From: Ancistrus triradiatus
Lineage: Eukaryota > Chordata > Actinopteri > Siluriformes > Loricariidae
DNA length: 64,000 nt
Assembly (NCBI GenBank): GCA_025084515.1
Contig: JAJAGP010000222.1
Coordinates: 372,001-436,000 of the forward strand
Direction: 5' to 3'
In this document: positions 58,101 through 62,236 of the stretch, one piece after another
Numbering within the stretch: position 1 is the first letter of the stretch
Layout of the letters: every line of letters begins with the position of its first letter
Notes under the pieces: model-generated
What the model was told of the DNA's origin: nothing
Databases searched by the model: none
The model's input: only the letters and a program-made list of their open reading frames with translations
Program-made: the position numbers and the translations under genes

Positions 58101-58297
58101 ACATTTAGGTGTAACACAACTGACCTTACGCTCTTGTTCCTCAGTCATCGCGAGTTCACATCACCCGAGCTGTGCTGGAGCAGTTCCTCACCTTCGCGAA
58201 GTATCTGGACGGCCTGAGTCACGGCGCTCCGCTCCTTAAACAACTGTGTGACCACATCCTGTTCAACGCCGCTATCTGGATCCACACTCCAGCCAAG
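20624..58297 (+). CDS. nbea: neurobeachin, partial gene (11 internal exons, 513 codons)
   Basis: This is the 5' portion of neurobeachin, a very large BEACH-family scaffold protein that acts in membrane trafficking and synaptic function and can bind PKA regulatory subunits. Eleven exons (20624-20855, 22557-22657, 24268-24363, 25695-25816, 32080-32206, 35249-35368, 36642-36788, 42955-43152, 43824-43957, 46781-46889, 58145-58297) join into one open frame of 513 codons with no stop. Codons 1-143 are helical (armadillo-like) sequence. Codons about 144-313 form a ConA-like lectin/LamG-type domain, including WFRMDPLNN, HIYNRWRNSE and SSETADANRVFCGQ. The rest is helical again. PKA-binding, PH and BEACH regions lie 3' of the window. 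Residues such as LLEHC, YGDMAWHVNTND and SYDKCF favour nbea over its paralogue lrba. Fish may carry two nbea copies; which one this is cannot be decided here. The start codon and the C-terminal majority are absent. Confidence 0.96.
20983..21210. repeat. dispersed repeat shared with 47213-47420
   Basis: Both places have gccatttaacaa near the start, then a ttctgtgaaa phrase, a 'gtcgttgac/gtcgctgac' phrase, gctactgtaatgtaaatat or gtactgtaatgtaaatat, and 'gaaaacac' in the same order. No coding potential or terminal repeat is obvious. The family was not recognised. Confidence 0.55.
21254..21876 (-). mobile_element. Tc1-like family B, internally deleted, minus strand
   Basis: The left terminus is agtggggcaaaatgtattta, with the 3' end of a minus-strand transposase inside. 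Minus frame 21846-21634 reads MNGAMYREILRQNLLPSVRA, then [14 protein letters not shown] (catalytic Asp region) and LEWPRKSPG. The stretch ttaaaaatcctacaatgtga at 21856 is the inverted partner of the left terminal region. Large parts are missing and frames are broken, so it is inactive. Confidence 0.8.
21940..22030 (-). repeat. fragment of dispersed repeat R2
   Basis: The phrase tttgagacaatgctccattg and the following aaaaagca and tgacttgact match the same phrase at 36017-36060 in a longer R2 copy. Confidence 0.55.
22557..22657 (+). CDS. nbea: nbea exon b (codons 78-111)
   Basis: The acceptor is ctgttatcag. The first two bases complete an Asp codon with the last base of the previous exon, giving DLLVDMLGVLASYSITVKEL. 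The exon ends in phase 0 after ELW, before the donor gtaagt. It continues the helical N-terminal region. The preceding intron is 1701 bp and contains a minus-strand Tc1-like fragment. Confidence 0.96.
22913..24215 (+). mobile_element. mosaic Tc1-like element (family A ends around family B transposase)
   Basis: Left bases 22913-22950 (cagtggtgcttgaaaggtta) are the family A terminus. From about 22960 to 23822 the sequence is family B: a 5' leader, then MAKTKELLKDTRKKIVDLHQ with a helix-turn-helix (AGKSASTIGKQVGVNKSTVG). It continues through FAREHMDDPEEDWENIMWSD and, after a deletion, [25 protein letters not shown] and SPDLNPIEHLWRELKVRVAQ. From about 23823 to 24215 it is family A leader sequence again (gcaaaagtatgtgaacctct; gttgatgctcatcaggctgg), ending ggttcacaaactttcatgca. 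Several frameshifts and the lost middle make it inactive. Confidence 0.8.
24268..24363 (+). CDS. nbea: nbea exon c (codons 112-143)
   Basis: The 96-bp exon lies between the acceptor gactatag and the donor gtgagt. It encodes PRHAVKLLAVLNQMPQRHG and then a short stretch with FFNFPGRSAA, in phase 0 at both ends. The 1610-bp intron before it contains a chimeric Tc1-like element whose debris ends about 50 bp upstream of the acceptor. Confidence 0.95.
24706..25230 (+). repeat. dispersed repeat R2, copy 1
   Basis: It has aaagtcagatttatttctgt, gtcaaagcagccttacag, gtgacagtggcaaggaaaac, ctccctaaacgg, cccatcctccttgggtggc and a later gatacacagtcactttagg. The same order occurs at 28842-29095, 48853-49400 and, inverted, at 35828-36062. 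It is a common fish repeat with unknown mobilisation. Confidence 0.75.
25231..25694. other. intron sequence before exon d
   Basis: No repeat or coding feature is supported apart from the T/C-rich acceptor tract at about 25670-25694. Confidence 0.5.
25695..25816 (+). CDS. nbea: nbea exon d (start of LamG-like domain)
   Basis: The acceptor is tttccaccag. The exon reads AIALPPIAKWPYQNGFSLNT, then WFRMDPLNN and VDKDKPYLY. It ends with the two bases tg of a Cys codon before the donor gtgagt (phase 2). The WPY...F..NTWFRMD pattern marks the first strands of the ConA-like lectin/LamG-type domain of BEACH proteins. The following intron is 6263 bp and rich in transposons. Confidence 0.96.
25817..27534. 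other. intron sequence without supported features
   Basis: The donor of exon d is at 25817. The remainder has no recognised transposon or exon. A short A-tract lies at about 26219-26229. Confidence 0.45.
27535..27903. mobile_element. MITE-like element with about 35-bp inverted ends
   Basis: The left end taagctgttttccattcagc...ttttttgcgaattt aligns with the complement of the right end (aagatttgcgaaacgtttgg...aacctggcta). The 369-bp unit lacks any transposase. The left bases taa and right bases cta would suit a 2-3 bp TA-type target, but this was not proven. Confidence 0.6.
27904..28841. other. intron sequence, short R1-like phrase at 28757
   Basis: The phrase acaggtgctccccagtttac is similar to the inner phrase of R1. 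The rest shows nothing I can name. Confidence 0.4.
28842..29095 (+). repeat. dispersed repeat R2, copy 2
   Basis: It shows aaagtcagattgatttattt, ttgtttcaaagcagctttac, ggtgacagtgacaaggaaaa, agtccctaaacg and agatgatatatgtaagaatt, matching R2 copy 1 in order. Confidence 0.75.
29182..29868 (+). mobile_element. Tc1-like family B, 3' half, plus strand
   Basis: Fragments read [67 protein letters not shown] and ENLWRELKVRVAPK. They are followed by the 3' region (caaatacttattttccacca; aaaaatcctacaatgtgatt) up to acttgcacaatctgt near the right terminus. Small deletions, including loss of most of SPDLNP, and frameshifts show it is inactive. Confidence 0.82.
29869..30573. other. intron sequence without supported features
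   Basis: A short palindrome-like stretch atagtattagtagtatagta (29930 on) is low-complexity sequence. No gene is seen. Confidence 0.45.
30576..31545. mobile_element. Tc1/mariner-type inverted-repeat element, split by a hAT-like insertion
   Basis: The left end atatagacaaaagtttgtgg acacc and the right end (gtgtccacaatttttttctc tata) are inverted. The insert at 31062-31521 lies inside the right terminal repeat. The interior contains fish-repeat phrases (ttctgaacttggcctgcttc), but no intact frame. Confidence 0.7.
31062..31521. mobile_element. hAT-like non-autonomous element with near-perfect 8-bp target duplication
   Basis: The ends are tagtgctggccga and gctcagcccta. The flanks gtgtccag (31054-31061) and gtgtccac (31522-31529) differ at one base of eight. 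The 460-bp interior is A/T rich with no transposase. The ends resemble those of the larger hAT-like element at 5965-7154. Confidence 0.75.
31546..32079. other. intron sequence before exon e
   Basis: Unique sequence with the splice acceptor at its right end. A frame runs into exon e from about 31988 but has no family resemblance before 32080. Confidence 0.5.
32080..32206 (+). CDS. nbea: nbea exon e (LamG-like domain)
   Basis: The acceptor is tttggacag. The first base completes the Cys codon opened in the previous exon, and the frame continues FRTSKGVGYSAHFVGNCLIV to a final FQPRK, ending in phase 0 before the donor gtaagt. The sequence forms central beta strands of the lectin-like domain. A full 850-bp inverted-repeat element lies 188 bp downstream in the next intron. 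Confidence 0.96.
32394..33243 (+). mobile_element. inverted-repeat element R1, copy 5 (most complete)
   Basis: This 850-bp copy has both ends: cagtggtacctcggttcttg and ccaaaaccaaggtatcactg. A TA follows the right end. The subterminal arms also pair (ttcgttccagaaggtttgtc with gaaccgaattcgacaagttc, loosely). It has no transposase frame. A pogo/Tigger or other TA-target parent is possible. Confidence 0.78.
33410..33540 (+). repeat. dispersed repeat shared with 41220-41500 (inverted)
   Basis: The phrase gtgctgctggagtttttaaa and then ctctgtcactgctggac is matched in opposite orientation at about 41265-41530, where cactgtccagcagtgaaact and gctccagcagcactgtctga occur. It resembles a repeat known from fish, but I cannot name it. 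Confidence 0.5.
33585..33680. repeat. A/T-rich low-complexity tract
   Basis: Imperfect TA/ATA repeats are followed by a T run. Simple sequence only. Confidence 0.8.
33691..34508 (-). mobile_element. hAT-like element, truncated inverted copy
   Basis: In reverse order it contains the phrases of the 5965-7154 element: ggataacaaagcccttagta, tagggagcctatc, ctcgagtgcctgaaactttg, ttgaccggcacaatcggtta, aaaccggccgaatctc, and the terminus accgcccagcacta. The other end is lost at the A/T-rich tract near 33690. No SINE is present in it, which supports later insertion of the SINE in the first copy. Confidence 0.78.
34509..35248. other. intron sequence before exon f
   Basis: Between about 35040 and 35165, short imperfect repeats of the type caaaacagg/ccaaaacaga-gct occur (ccacaaacaggtttcatgta; ccaaacaggtgccatgtaca). 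No exon or transposon end is recognised. Confidence 0.45.
35249..35368 (+). CDS. nbea: nbea exon f (LamG-like domain)
   Basis: The acceptor is preceded by a T/C tract (cttcttcttttttag). The 40-codon exon reads WYMISIVHIYNRWRNSEIRC, then YVNGQLVSYGDMAWHVNTND, ending before the donor gtatgt in phase 0. The motif of a strand followed by 'YVNGQ' is typical of LamG-like folds. The identity of this block is the clearest evidence for nbea rather than lrba. Confidence 0.97.
35828..36062 (-). repeat. dispersed repeat R2, copy 3 (inverted)
   Basis: The complements of the R2 phrases appear in reverse order: ccaaggaggatgggttcctt, gtttagggagtttttccttg, ccactgttgccctgg and aaaagcagctttgagacaat. Confidence 0.75.
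36063..36250 (+). repeat. decayed copy of the 10637-10820 repeat
   Basis: The phrases tcacctcacttctccagaga, ggagtttggaagttcatcct, ggtttcctcttacaatccta and catgcattaggttaact follow the same order as the intact repeat, with many changes. Confidence 0.55.
36642..36788 (+). CDS. nbea: nbea exon g (end of LamG-like domain)
   Basis: The acceptor is ccttgtcgcag. The 49-codon exon encodes SYDKCFLGSSETADANRVFC and then GAIYVFSEALNPAQIFAIHQ, ending at SYK before the donor gtctgt. The 'GAIYVFSEALNPAQI' block is the closing strand and following turn of the ConA-like lectin domain. The exon is in phase 0 on both sides. Confidence 0.96.
36789..39303. other. intron sequence with a dispersed repeat and a candidate conserved island
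   Basis: Positions 37590-37780 hold a repeat shared with 61185-61412. Positions 38600-38880 are repeat free, with motifs such as ttcaattagcttagtaa, ggcaattatccaggagatga and ctaatggcattcccccctgc, which look like regulatory or conserved non-coding sequence. The T run at 37329-37349 is simple sequence. Confidence 0.4.
37590..37780 (+). repeat. dispersed repeat with ACTACATTTCCCA motif, copy 1
   Basis: The order tgctgagtagaactacagaa, ttcactactggcactacatt, tcccatcatttcccagcatc, agcttgagcagctaaagctt and tagctcatagctgtg is matched in inverted orientation at 61185-61412. The motif at 37634-37646 fits ACTAYRNNNCCCR, the ZNF143/THAP11-type site. Confidence 0.65.
39304..39568 (+). mobile_element. Tc1-like family B, 3' end only
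   Basis: It starts at the last transposase codons (cgcttgacctctgtcattgc), then ccaaatacttattttccatc, aaaaatcctacaatgtgatt and the right terminus tgactaaatactattttgcc tcactg, followed by TA. The rest of the element is missing. Confidence 0.8.
39759..40208. mobile_element. Tc1-like family A, internally deleted (MITE-sized)
   Basis: The left end cagtggtgcctaagtttgtg and the right end gtttcaagcaccactg are inverted, with TA on both sides. The interior joins the 5' leader (gtatgtgaacctctaggatt; gcgagtgggcaccctgtttt) directly to the 3' region (ttttaggtcatatttatgca). The whole transposase is deleted, leaving a 450-bp unit. Confidence 0.85.
40209..41219. other. intron sequence without supported features
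   Basis: No coding or transposon feature is supported in this stretch. Confidence 0.45.
41220..41530 (-). repeat. dispersed repeat shared with 33410-33540 (inverted)
   Basis: It contains ggaaatgcatgtaatggtgt, cactgtccagcagtgaaact, gctccagcagcactgtctga, ctaacacaccacctgtgggg and gtgccatgtggattctggag. Part of this matches the other copy in opposite orientation. The family is not named. Confidence 0.5.
41688..42950. repeat. T/C-rich tandem repeat (about 455-bp unit, nearly 3 copies) upstream of exon h
   Basis: The marker cttcagctccaa occurs at 41693, 42151 and 42606, spaced 458 and 455 bp. Each is followed by ccaccagt/ccattctt-type sequence and a 'cactc(a/g)ttcattt' phrase. Between markers the + strand is almost all T and C, punctuated by a recurrent tttgccatgctttt phrase at least nine times. 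Long Phe/Ser/Leu-rich open frames here, up to 249 codons, are by-products of the low-complexity sequence. Confidence 0.9.
42955..43152 (+). CDS. nbea: nbea exon h (codons 316-381)
   Basis: The 66-codon exon starts after gcag with STFKFKSESDIHLAEHHKQV and ends with FVHSPHALMLQ before the donor gtctgg. Its acceptor sits at the end of about 1.2 kb of T/C-rich tandem repeat, so its polypyrimidine tract is exceptionally long. The frame is intact and the protein sequence is highly conserved in kind, so the repeat has not disturbed the coding part. Confidence 0.96.
43321..43738. mobile_element. inverted-repeat element K, copy 2
   Basis: It starts cagtgctgtgcaaaagtctt and ends tactttagcacattactg before TA, with the inner inverted phrases ccataatgaccatatata and atatggtcattata. 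It is related to 19735-20240 and fills most of the intron between exons h and i. Confidence 0.75.
43824..43957 (+). CDS. nbea: nbea exon i (codons 382-425)
   Basis: The acceptor is cttcctgaag. The exon reads DVKAIVTHSIHSAIHSIGGI, then QVLFPLFAQLDF. It ends with bases tg of a Cys codon before the donor gtgagt (phase 2). The segment FHQHNESQPETAV near the 3' end is the most divergent stretch compared with mammalian neurobeachin as I know it. The short preceding intron (671 bp) holds a 418-bp inverted-repeat element that ends 85 bp before the exon. Confidence 0.95.
43958..44374. other. intron sequence with decayed SINE-like scraps
   Basis: The stretch 44268-44360 (aggcttagtggttagaccaa; ttgagtaagacccttaattg) resembles a heavily decayed tRNA-headed SINE. 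Nothing else is supported. Confidence 0.4.
44375..44755 (+). mobile_element. Tc1-like transposase fragment, third family
   Basis: Across frameshifts the + strand reads ALHQSGLYGRVTRHKNLIS, then HLKDSQTVRNKIL followed by phrases corresponding to KLFGLNSKRHAWRK. It ends with a terminal-type sequence (cttcgtcataatggggtatt gagtg). The catalytic region beyond is deleted. Confidence 0.68.
44758..44833 (+). mobile_element. Tc1-like family A, right-end scrap
   Basis: The sequence ggtcatatttatgcagaaat to ggttcacaaactttcaagca ccactg is the right terminus of family A with no interior. It abuts a (GT)/(AC) microsatellite and then the longer family A copy. Confidence 0.8.
44872..46130 (+). mobile_element. 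Tc1-like family A, longest copy in the window
   Basis: It follows a CA microsatellite and carries the 5' leader, a disrupted transposase (about 45173-46038) and the 3' region up to ttttcctcagtaaataaatt. Both outer termini are missing or rearranged; the right side runs into a (TA)n tract. Its 3' half matches 14727-15012. Confidence 0.85.
45173..46038 (+). pseudogene. Tc1-like transposase pseudogene (family A)
   Basis: First frame (45173-45541): DPRVTSKQLKASLTLANVHE, TLNNNGVHGRVARRKPLLSK, then ENKIERFGL ending at a stop where family members continue. A middle part, in a shifted frame, gives GFAASGPG-type sequence. Second frame (45685-46038): RRWVMQQDNDPKHTSRSTKE, LEWPSQSPDLNPMEMLWKDL and a natural end QGGHTRY. 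The expected first Asp motif (WTDE-like) reads WMDE, and a stop plus a deletion of about a dozen codons break the enzyme. Confidence 0.82.
46147..46232. repeat. (TA)n then (AATT)n simple repeat
   Basis: About 60 bp of pure TA is followed by aattaattaattaattaatt. It truncates the right end of the family A copy. Confidence 0.95.
46233..46780. other. intron sequence before exon j, with a 13-bp perfect inverted pair
   Basis: The sequence aaccaacagacct (46334-46346) is perfectly complementary to aggtctgttggtt (46420-46432), with extended weaker pairing outside. No element boundaries are defined. Confidence 0.5.
46781..46889 (+). CDS. nbea: nbea exon j (codons 426-462)
   Basis: The acceptor is tgtgccctgcag. 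The first base completes a Cys codon; the exon then reads ATLLGFLVELLKSSVAMQEQ and continues to VIGYLLEK before the donor gttggt. It encodes an amphipathic helical stretch of the region after the lectin domain. The following intron is the largest complete one in the window (11255 bp). Confidence 0.95.
46890..47212. other. intron sequence after exon j
   Basis: The donor is at 46890 and no other feature is supported. Confidence 0.5.
47213..47420. repeat. dispersed repeat shared with 20983-21210
   Basis: It carries tgccatttaacaaacgcatt, ttctgtgaaactgtgg, ggtcgttgaccacacattac, gtactgtaatgtaaatataa and gaaaacacaagtg in the same order as the first copy. Confidence 0.55.
47421..48530. other. intron sequence with a hAT-type scrap at 47878-47945
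   Basis: The phrase gggcccgatcgatcctatat followed by cggtatcgggtccgatat resembles the ends of some fish hAT elements. There is no second end. The remaining sequence is unassigned. Confidence 0.4.
48531..48713 (+). pseudogene. non-LTR retrotransposon reverse transcriptase fragment
   Basis: A 60-codon frame contains RRLQIGKVSFRRPAIPKGVL followed by QGSSLGPIFFVIHT. The block (G)VxQGSxLGPxxF is the conserved motif before the catalytic Asp box in LINE reverse transcriptases. The catalytic box itself is not visible, so this is a truncated relic (Rex or L2/RTE-like cannot be decided). Confidence 0.72.
48853..49400 (+). repeat. dispersed repeat R2, copy 4
   Basis: It shows aaagtcaggttaatttctat, gtgacagtggcaaggaaaaa, ctccctagaaggaagaaacc, ccatcctccttgggcagct and a later cagtacacagtcacacttca, all in R2 order. 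Confidence 0.75.
49401..51068. other. intron sequence, little recognised
   Basis: At 50880-50915, caatcagccataacattaaa accactt is a short phrase of a common fish repeat. Open frames at 50228-50470 and 50616-50855 are not recognised as proteins and have no splice context. Confidence 0.4.
51069..51419 (+). mobile_element. Tc1-like element, internally deleted (about 350 bp)
   Basis: The ends cactgcctggccaaaaatcc and tttttttagcccaggcagtg are inverted and flanked by TA. Inside, a + frame reads FREHEPSLSHMDCPPQSLEL and NPIEDLWDVLEKTLCSGTNL, which is the second catalytic Asp and (S/L)xxLNPIExLWD motif of Tc1 transposases. The 5' two thirds of the gene are missing. Confidence 0.85.
51938..52037. other. 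assembly gap (100 N)
   Basis: Exactly 100 undetermined bases, the conventional placeholder for a gap of unknown length. The open frame called across it is meaningless. Confidence 0.99.
52054..52215 (+). pseudogene. short Cys-containing ORF fragment (53 codons), transposon-associated
   Basis: The + frame reads MASRGCIHPADAFCYVCGHF, then IKTRAKKYSVEASAKMCEAY and KAYFGMPVGD before ending LFL and a stop. The CIHPADAFCYVCG pattern has a CxxC pair, and the Y(K/E)xYFG.xxGD block resembles the start of uncharacterised repeat-borne fish and invertebrate proteins that continue after VGD with DKxWAPH. Here homology seems to stop at VGD. The codons begin only 16 bases after the gap, so the upstream part is unknown. 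It lies inside the copy 2 element at 51577-53985. Confidence 0.5.
52488..53609 (-). mobile_element. DNA transposon with about 190-bp terminal inverted repeats and DDE transposase remnant
   Basis: The left end tacaacaccaattccagttg and the right end cattggaattggggttgta are inverted. Pairing extends far inward (ttcaaacggataaactttat with ataaagtttatccgtttgaa; catgcctgcaacatgttg with aacgtgttgcagccat). The minus frame 53120-52755 reads NARDLRSLRRHCIKNRHHSV, RRLLRARAPLRWTGAKWKSV and LWSDESTFQIVFGNHGHRVL. The WSDES motif holds the first catalytic Asp of a Tc1-like DDE enzyme. The C-terminal half is deleted. Confidence 0.85.
53986..55053. other. intron sequence without supported features
   Basis: Mostly unique, A/T-balanced sequence; no exon or transposon end is recognised. 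Confidence 0.45.
55054..55113. repeat. (TA)n microsatellite
   Basis: Two TA runs are separated by tgtg. They adjoin the left end of the next transposon, whose TA target probably lies in this tract. Confidence 0.93.
55114..56728 (-). mobile_element. Tc1-like transposon with about 200-bp inverted repeats, inactive
   Basis: The left arm (atgaaaagttttgggtggca; tttgagaagtgaaatgaagt; gtgtgcagtaattattcaaa) pairs with the right arm (ttgaataattactgcacact; cttaatttcacttctcaaat; caatgatttataaag). The minus strand carries a decayed transposase (56328-55915 and other frames) with MVKKKKG...VSQRFQLSVSTVRK, which resembles the helix-turn-helix start of Tc1 enzymes. The outer right end is lost next to tgtgtgtatatata. 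Confidence 0.75.
56757..57845 (+). mobile_element. Tc1-like family E, copy interrupted by a SINE
   Basis: The left part (gtgatctgattagtcactgg; ggtagtgtacctcttggtga; cattttgacaaattgtccac; agcaatgaatccaggttctg) and the right part (caggcccagctgcaacatct; gtgccacaggataccatacg; gttttccccaataatctta) follow the order of the element at 62237-63490. The SINE at 57470-57650 separates them, and a section between is deleted. The transposase is broken throughout. Confidence 0.75.
57470..57650 (-). mobile_element. tRNA-derived SINE, copy 6, nested in family E
   Basis: Inverted copy: tttacagcatttagcagacg, then ccttatccagggtggcttac-type tail, the body ggacccaacagtggcaactt, the box-B complement ggatttcaaccc and ccttaactgctaggctacca. 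It lies inside the Tc1-like copy. Confidence 0.87.
57857..57960 (-). mobile_element. tRNA-derived SINE, copy 7 (head and body only)
   Basis: An inverted partial copy without the tail: aagatccaactgtggcagcc, ggcagaggtgggattagaac, and cttcactgctaagcaacc. Confidence 0.78.
58145..58297 (+). CDS. nbea: nbea exon k (codons 463-513)
   Basis: The acceptor is gttcctcag. The 51-codon exon reads SSRVHITRAVLEQFLTFAKY, then LLKQLCDHILFNAAIWIHTP, ending AK before the donor gtaaga in phase 0. It is the last coding exon in the window. The next family block (VQLSLYTYL-type) was not found up to position 64000, so it lies downstream. Confidence 0.96.
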
Positions 58298-59025
58298 GTA
58301 AGAACATCTGAGCCAGGTCTCCTCACCTCTCGGGTCTGGTGGTTGCCCTTCCCGTGTGTTTCATGCTGCCAGCACGCTGTGGGAGCAAACACTGGTAAAC
58401 ATAGCTTGACTGTCTGACAGTGAGAGGTCAGAGAAAACAGGTGTGCGGTGTTTGTGGAAGGACCAAGACAGCGTGAAGGTTACGCACTGTGGTTAAATAA
58501 CAAAAAGAGCTATCAACGTGGAGGTGGTTTAAATGACTGGCAGAATCATAGGGTTTCATTTATCGATGAGGTGTATGGGATACAAGGTGCACCGCAACCG
58601 CAAGTTCTGATATGAGGCCAGAAACTTGACACCATTTTGATATTTGAAGATCCTGCCTGGTACTAGCCGTACTGAAATATTTTACCTCCAGCTTTTATAG
58701 AGCTGCAGATGGTTCACTTTTTGTTGTGGTTTTTTTAGAACATTGTAAAGCATCTGTTACTACTTGCATGTCATCATTATAATATATAATGCTGCTCAGT
58801 TTCTAGAGATTTATGTTAGGCTTGAATTGATGTTGAAGCTGTTTAGGGGATTCTCAATGTTTTTCTGCTTTCACTCTTGCCTGGTGTTATTAATAAGATT
58901 TGGGGTGTCATTTTTATAGGAGATTGTAAACAGATGAATATCGAATGTCAGCATTTCAGTGCGGGGTTTCCAAACGCTCTGGTCTTGGGCCTGTGTTACT
59001 TTATATATAAATAGTATATAGTTGT
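58298..59025. other. intron sequence after exon k
   Basis: No repeat or coding feature is supported. The next nbea exon is not seen here. Confidence 0.5.
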
Positions 59026-59900
59026 GTGAAAAAGTGTTTGTGATAACTACGGTTTATCACACCTGAGCTCACTGTCTCTAGCCACACCCATGCCTGATTA
59101 TTGCCACACCTGTTCTCAATCAGGACATCACTTAAATAGGACCTGCCTGACAAAGTGAAGGACACCAAAAGATCCTTAAAAGCTACACATCATACCGAGA
59201 TCCAAAAAAATTCAGGAACAATTGAGAAGGAAAGTAATTGAGATCTATCAGTCTGGAAAGGGTTATAAAGCCATTACTAAAGCTTTGGGACTCCAGCGAA
59301 CCACAGTGAGAGCCATTATCCACAAATGGTGAAGACATGGAACAGTGGTGAACCTTCCCAGGAGTGGCCTGCTGACCAAAATTACCCCAAGAGCGCAGCG
59401 ACGACTCCTCTAAGACGTCACAAAAGACCCCACAACAACATCCAAAGAACTGCAGGCCTCACTTGCCTCAGTTAAGGTCAGTGTTCATGCCTCCACCATA
59501 AGAAAGAGACTGGTTCCAAGACAAAAATCACTGCTGAGCAAAAAAACATTAAAGTTTGTCTCAATTTTCCAGAACACATCTTGATGATCTCCAAAACATC
59601 CTGTGGACTGACGAGATAATAGTTGACTTTTTGGAAGGTGTGTGTCCCATTACATCTGGCGTAAAAGTAACACAGCATTTCAGAAAAAGAACATTATAGC
59701 AGCAGTAAAATATGGGGGTGGTAGTGTGATGGTCTGGGGCTGTTTTGCTGCTTCAGGACCTGGAAGACTTGCTGTGATAAATGGAACTATGAATTCTTCT
59801 GTCTACCACAAAATCGTGAAGGAGAATGTCCAGTCATCTGTTGGTGACCTCAAGCTTTTCAAAATTGTTAAGACCTCTGTTGTTAAAGTCATTGGACATT
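59026..59900 (+). mobile_element. Tc1-like element, another family ('gtgtgaaaaagtgtttg'), truncated
   Basis: The left terminus is tgtgtgaaaaagtgtttgtg. The leader cacacctgttctcaatcagg and a decayed transposase follow. Readable pieces include SHYPQMVKTWNSGEPSQEWP in a shifted frame and, at 59642-59902, HYIWRKSNTAFQKKNIIAAV, KYGGGSVMVWGCFAASGPGR and INGTMNSSVYHKIVKENVQS. The C-terminal third and right terminus are absent. Confidence 0.8.
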
Positions 59901-61184
59901 GATCGGATTGATGTTAAACAGGGTGTAACCGTACACTCCTGGGCAAAACAAATGGGCTAAATGTTAAGCTGTTAATGGTCTCAGCAGCAAATCATTGGCC
60001 AGAAAATTTGCCAGAAACAAATAGAAATAAATCTTAGTACAGAATCGCCTTTCCCTTTGATGTTCTTGATTGTTTAAATGTAAAGTTACAGACTGCTCTT
60101 CATAGAAAGAAGAGTCGGTGTTGCTCCACTCAGTGGTAACGGCTTCAAACGTTGACATGTTGTACTTTCTGAGATGCTTTTCTGCTCACCACAATTGTAC
60201 AGAGTGGTTATCTGAGTAGCCATAGCCTCTGTCAGCACACACCATAAACAAGGTGTTGCTGTCCTATAAAAGTACCGAATAACATGAGTTTTAAAAGTTG
60301 TCATCTTGGTAATCAGTTTCGATTGTTGTGATGCAGTAAACCAGATAAAGCATGATGAAAATAATTTCATGGAATTATTAAAAAGTAGTACTGTACATGC
60401 ATACTGTTGAAGCTTATATTTCCCACTCATTTGTCTGTTCAGGGCTTTTCAAATGACAAACCATTCTTCAGGGTCAAACAGAAGCAAGCAAAGAATGTGA
60501 TTAGTTGCACTTAATGTGATAAACATCATGCAATTAATGCGATCAGATTTAATAAGGAAAAACACAGCTGCGGAGTCTGTGCTTTCTTAATTCTCTTCAT
60601 GACGATAAGAAGTTAATAAATATAGGTTAATGTGGAACCTGTATGGATAGTTTGTAGAAAACACTAGCCTTTAGCTGCTGTTTTGACCTTGACGTTGTTT
60701 CTCGTAGTGTTTGTGTCTAATTCATTTGTCCTTGTTATTGGAAATGGCTCTACAGTGTGGGGTGGATCAGTTCTCCGTTCCTGCTCATTCTATGTTTTTA
60801 AATACAAGGTTTTGCAGTTAAAAAAATCTTTAAAATATATGGTTGCAGAGTTGGTCTTTTTAAATCTACAACAGAAATAAAGTTATTGTACACAAATATT
60901 TGTGCGTAAACACAGCTGCTAGTCATTCGATATTTGACTTGCTAGTACGCATAGCTTGTGTGTCCATTATATAACAAATCACATAGTTTGTATATATTTT
61001 ATAACTTCACGAATCTGACCGGGGCGTTGATAGAATTAAACTTATTTTGATAGATTTGTACTTGTCAGAACGCATTCCCATTGTAAGTTGGGGAGTACAT
61101 TTAATTGCATTAATTTTGATAACATACTAACACCAAATTGATACCTTTGCTAGTTTACTGAATATGGTTATACGTGGCTAAAAC
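59901..61184. other. intron sequence, short R1-like phrase near 61075
   Basis: The phrase cgcattcccattgtaagttg gggagtac resembles the inner part of R1 in reverse. Nothing else is recognised. Confidence 0.4.
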
Positions 61185-61412
61185 ACATAGCTATGAGCTG
61201 TCATTACCTTGTCTGCATCGTGGCTGACTTTCTTCTAAATATTTGCGGATGTCCATTAATCCATGTGAAAACCAAAAAGAAACTTGTTCTGACTGAAAGT
61301 GTTAGCCACTCAAGCTTTTGGAAACATGCTGCACCATTATGTGCTTTTGGGGCATTATGGGAAATGTAGTGCCTGTAGTGAATTTGCGTGGCGTGTCCTG
61401 TAGTTCTGCTCA
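61185..61412 (-). repeat. dispersed repeat with ACTACATTTCCCA motif, copy 2
   Basis: It matches 37590-37780 in opposite orientation: tagctatgagctgtc, ccactcaagcttttggaaac, gcattatgggaaatgtagtg, cctgtagtgaatttgcgtgg and ctgtagttctgctcag. The motif is at 61358-61370 on the minus strand. Confidence 0.65.
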
Positions 61413-62236
61413 GGCTAAAATTGTCCACATTTTAAATCGGGAGGCAGCTGTATTAGTGTGTCCCCAACAGCTGCAGCGTCTACCTCTGTTCTTCAGCGTT
61501 CTCTTATTCTCAGAACGAAGATTAAACAGAGTATAAAAGTGTTAGGACATTAATACCGTGTATTTATGCTTTTGACCTGACAAGATTTTATAGAAGATTT
61601 TGTTTTCCAGTGAGTTGTACAGTATGCCTATAAAAGTTTGCAAATTGTTGAGTTTCAGACTGGAACGTCTTCATTTCAGTGTAGGGTCTTTGAAGTTTAT
61701 ATTCTGTTTTTTTATATAAATGGTGTACAATCATTCTACACTGTAAACATGGAAGGTCTGATATTTAATGTACATTTTGGAGGGCTGTGTGAGGAAATAC
61801 TACCATATACATACCTCCACCCCTCAGAGAGGTTTGAGAGAGTTTCTTGTTTCATATGTCTGCAATTTATTGCAATTTGGTTAAATGCTTTTTATATCAG
61901 CCATCCTAAAGGCTCTGCAGTTGGATCATTTGGTTTTAATGTAAATGCTGTATAGTCAATATGCAGGATTTCAGTGCTTTGGGTGGAGATACAAATTCAT
62001 TCAGGTTAGCAGTAAGCGAACCAATTATCAAATCAGTAATTAGACTGTTGGTTTAATAGCCTTTTAAAAAGCAGTTGCTACGTTTCATGTTGGAGCAGCA
62101 GCTGGAGATGGACTATTTGCTACTTTTCTTCAGAGGACTTTCAGTTTGGTTCCAGTTGTCACTTAATCCACTCTCAGAATGAGACCAAACTAATATGGCT
62201 TATGGCCCTTTGCTCTTTGTCCATACTGAAATATAC
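61413..62236. other. intron sequence without supported features
   Basis: No repeat phrase, exon or RNA gene is supported. Confidence 0.45.

Noticed and set aside
20624..58297. Assignment to lrba instead of nbea
   Set aside because: Diagnostic blocks (IIQDAESI, LLEHC, YGDMAWHVNTND, SYDKCF, LNPAQIFAIHQLGP) fit neurobeachin better; the lrba forms as I know them differ at these places.
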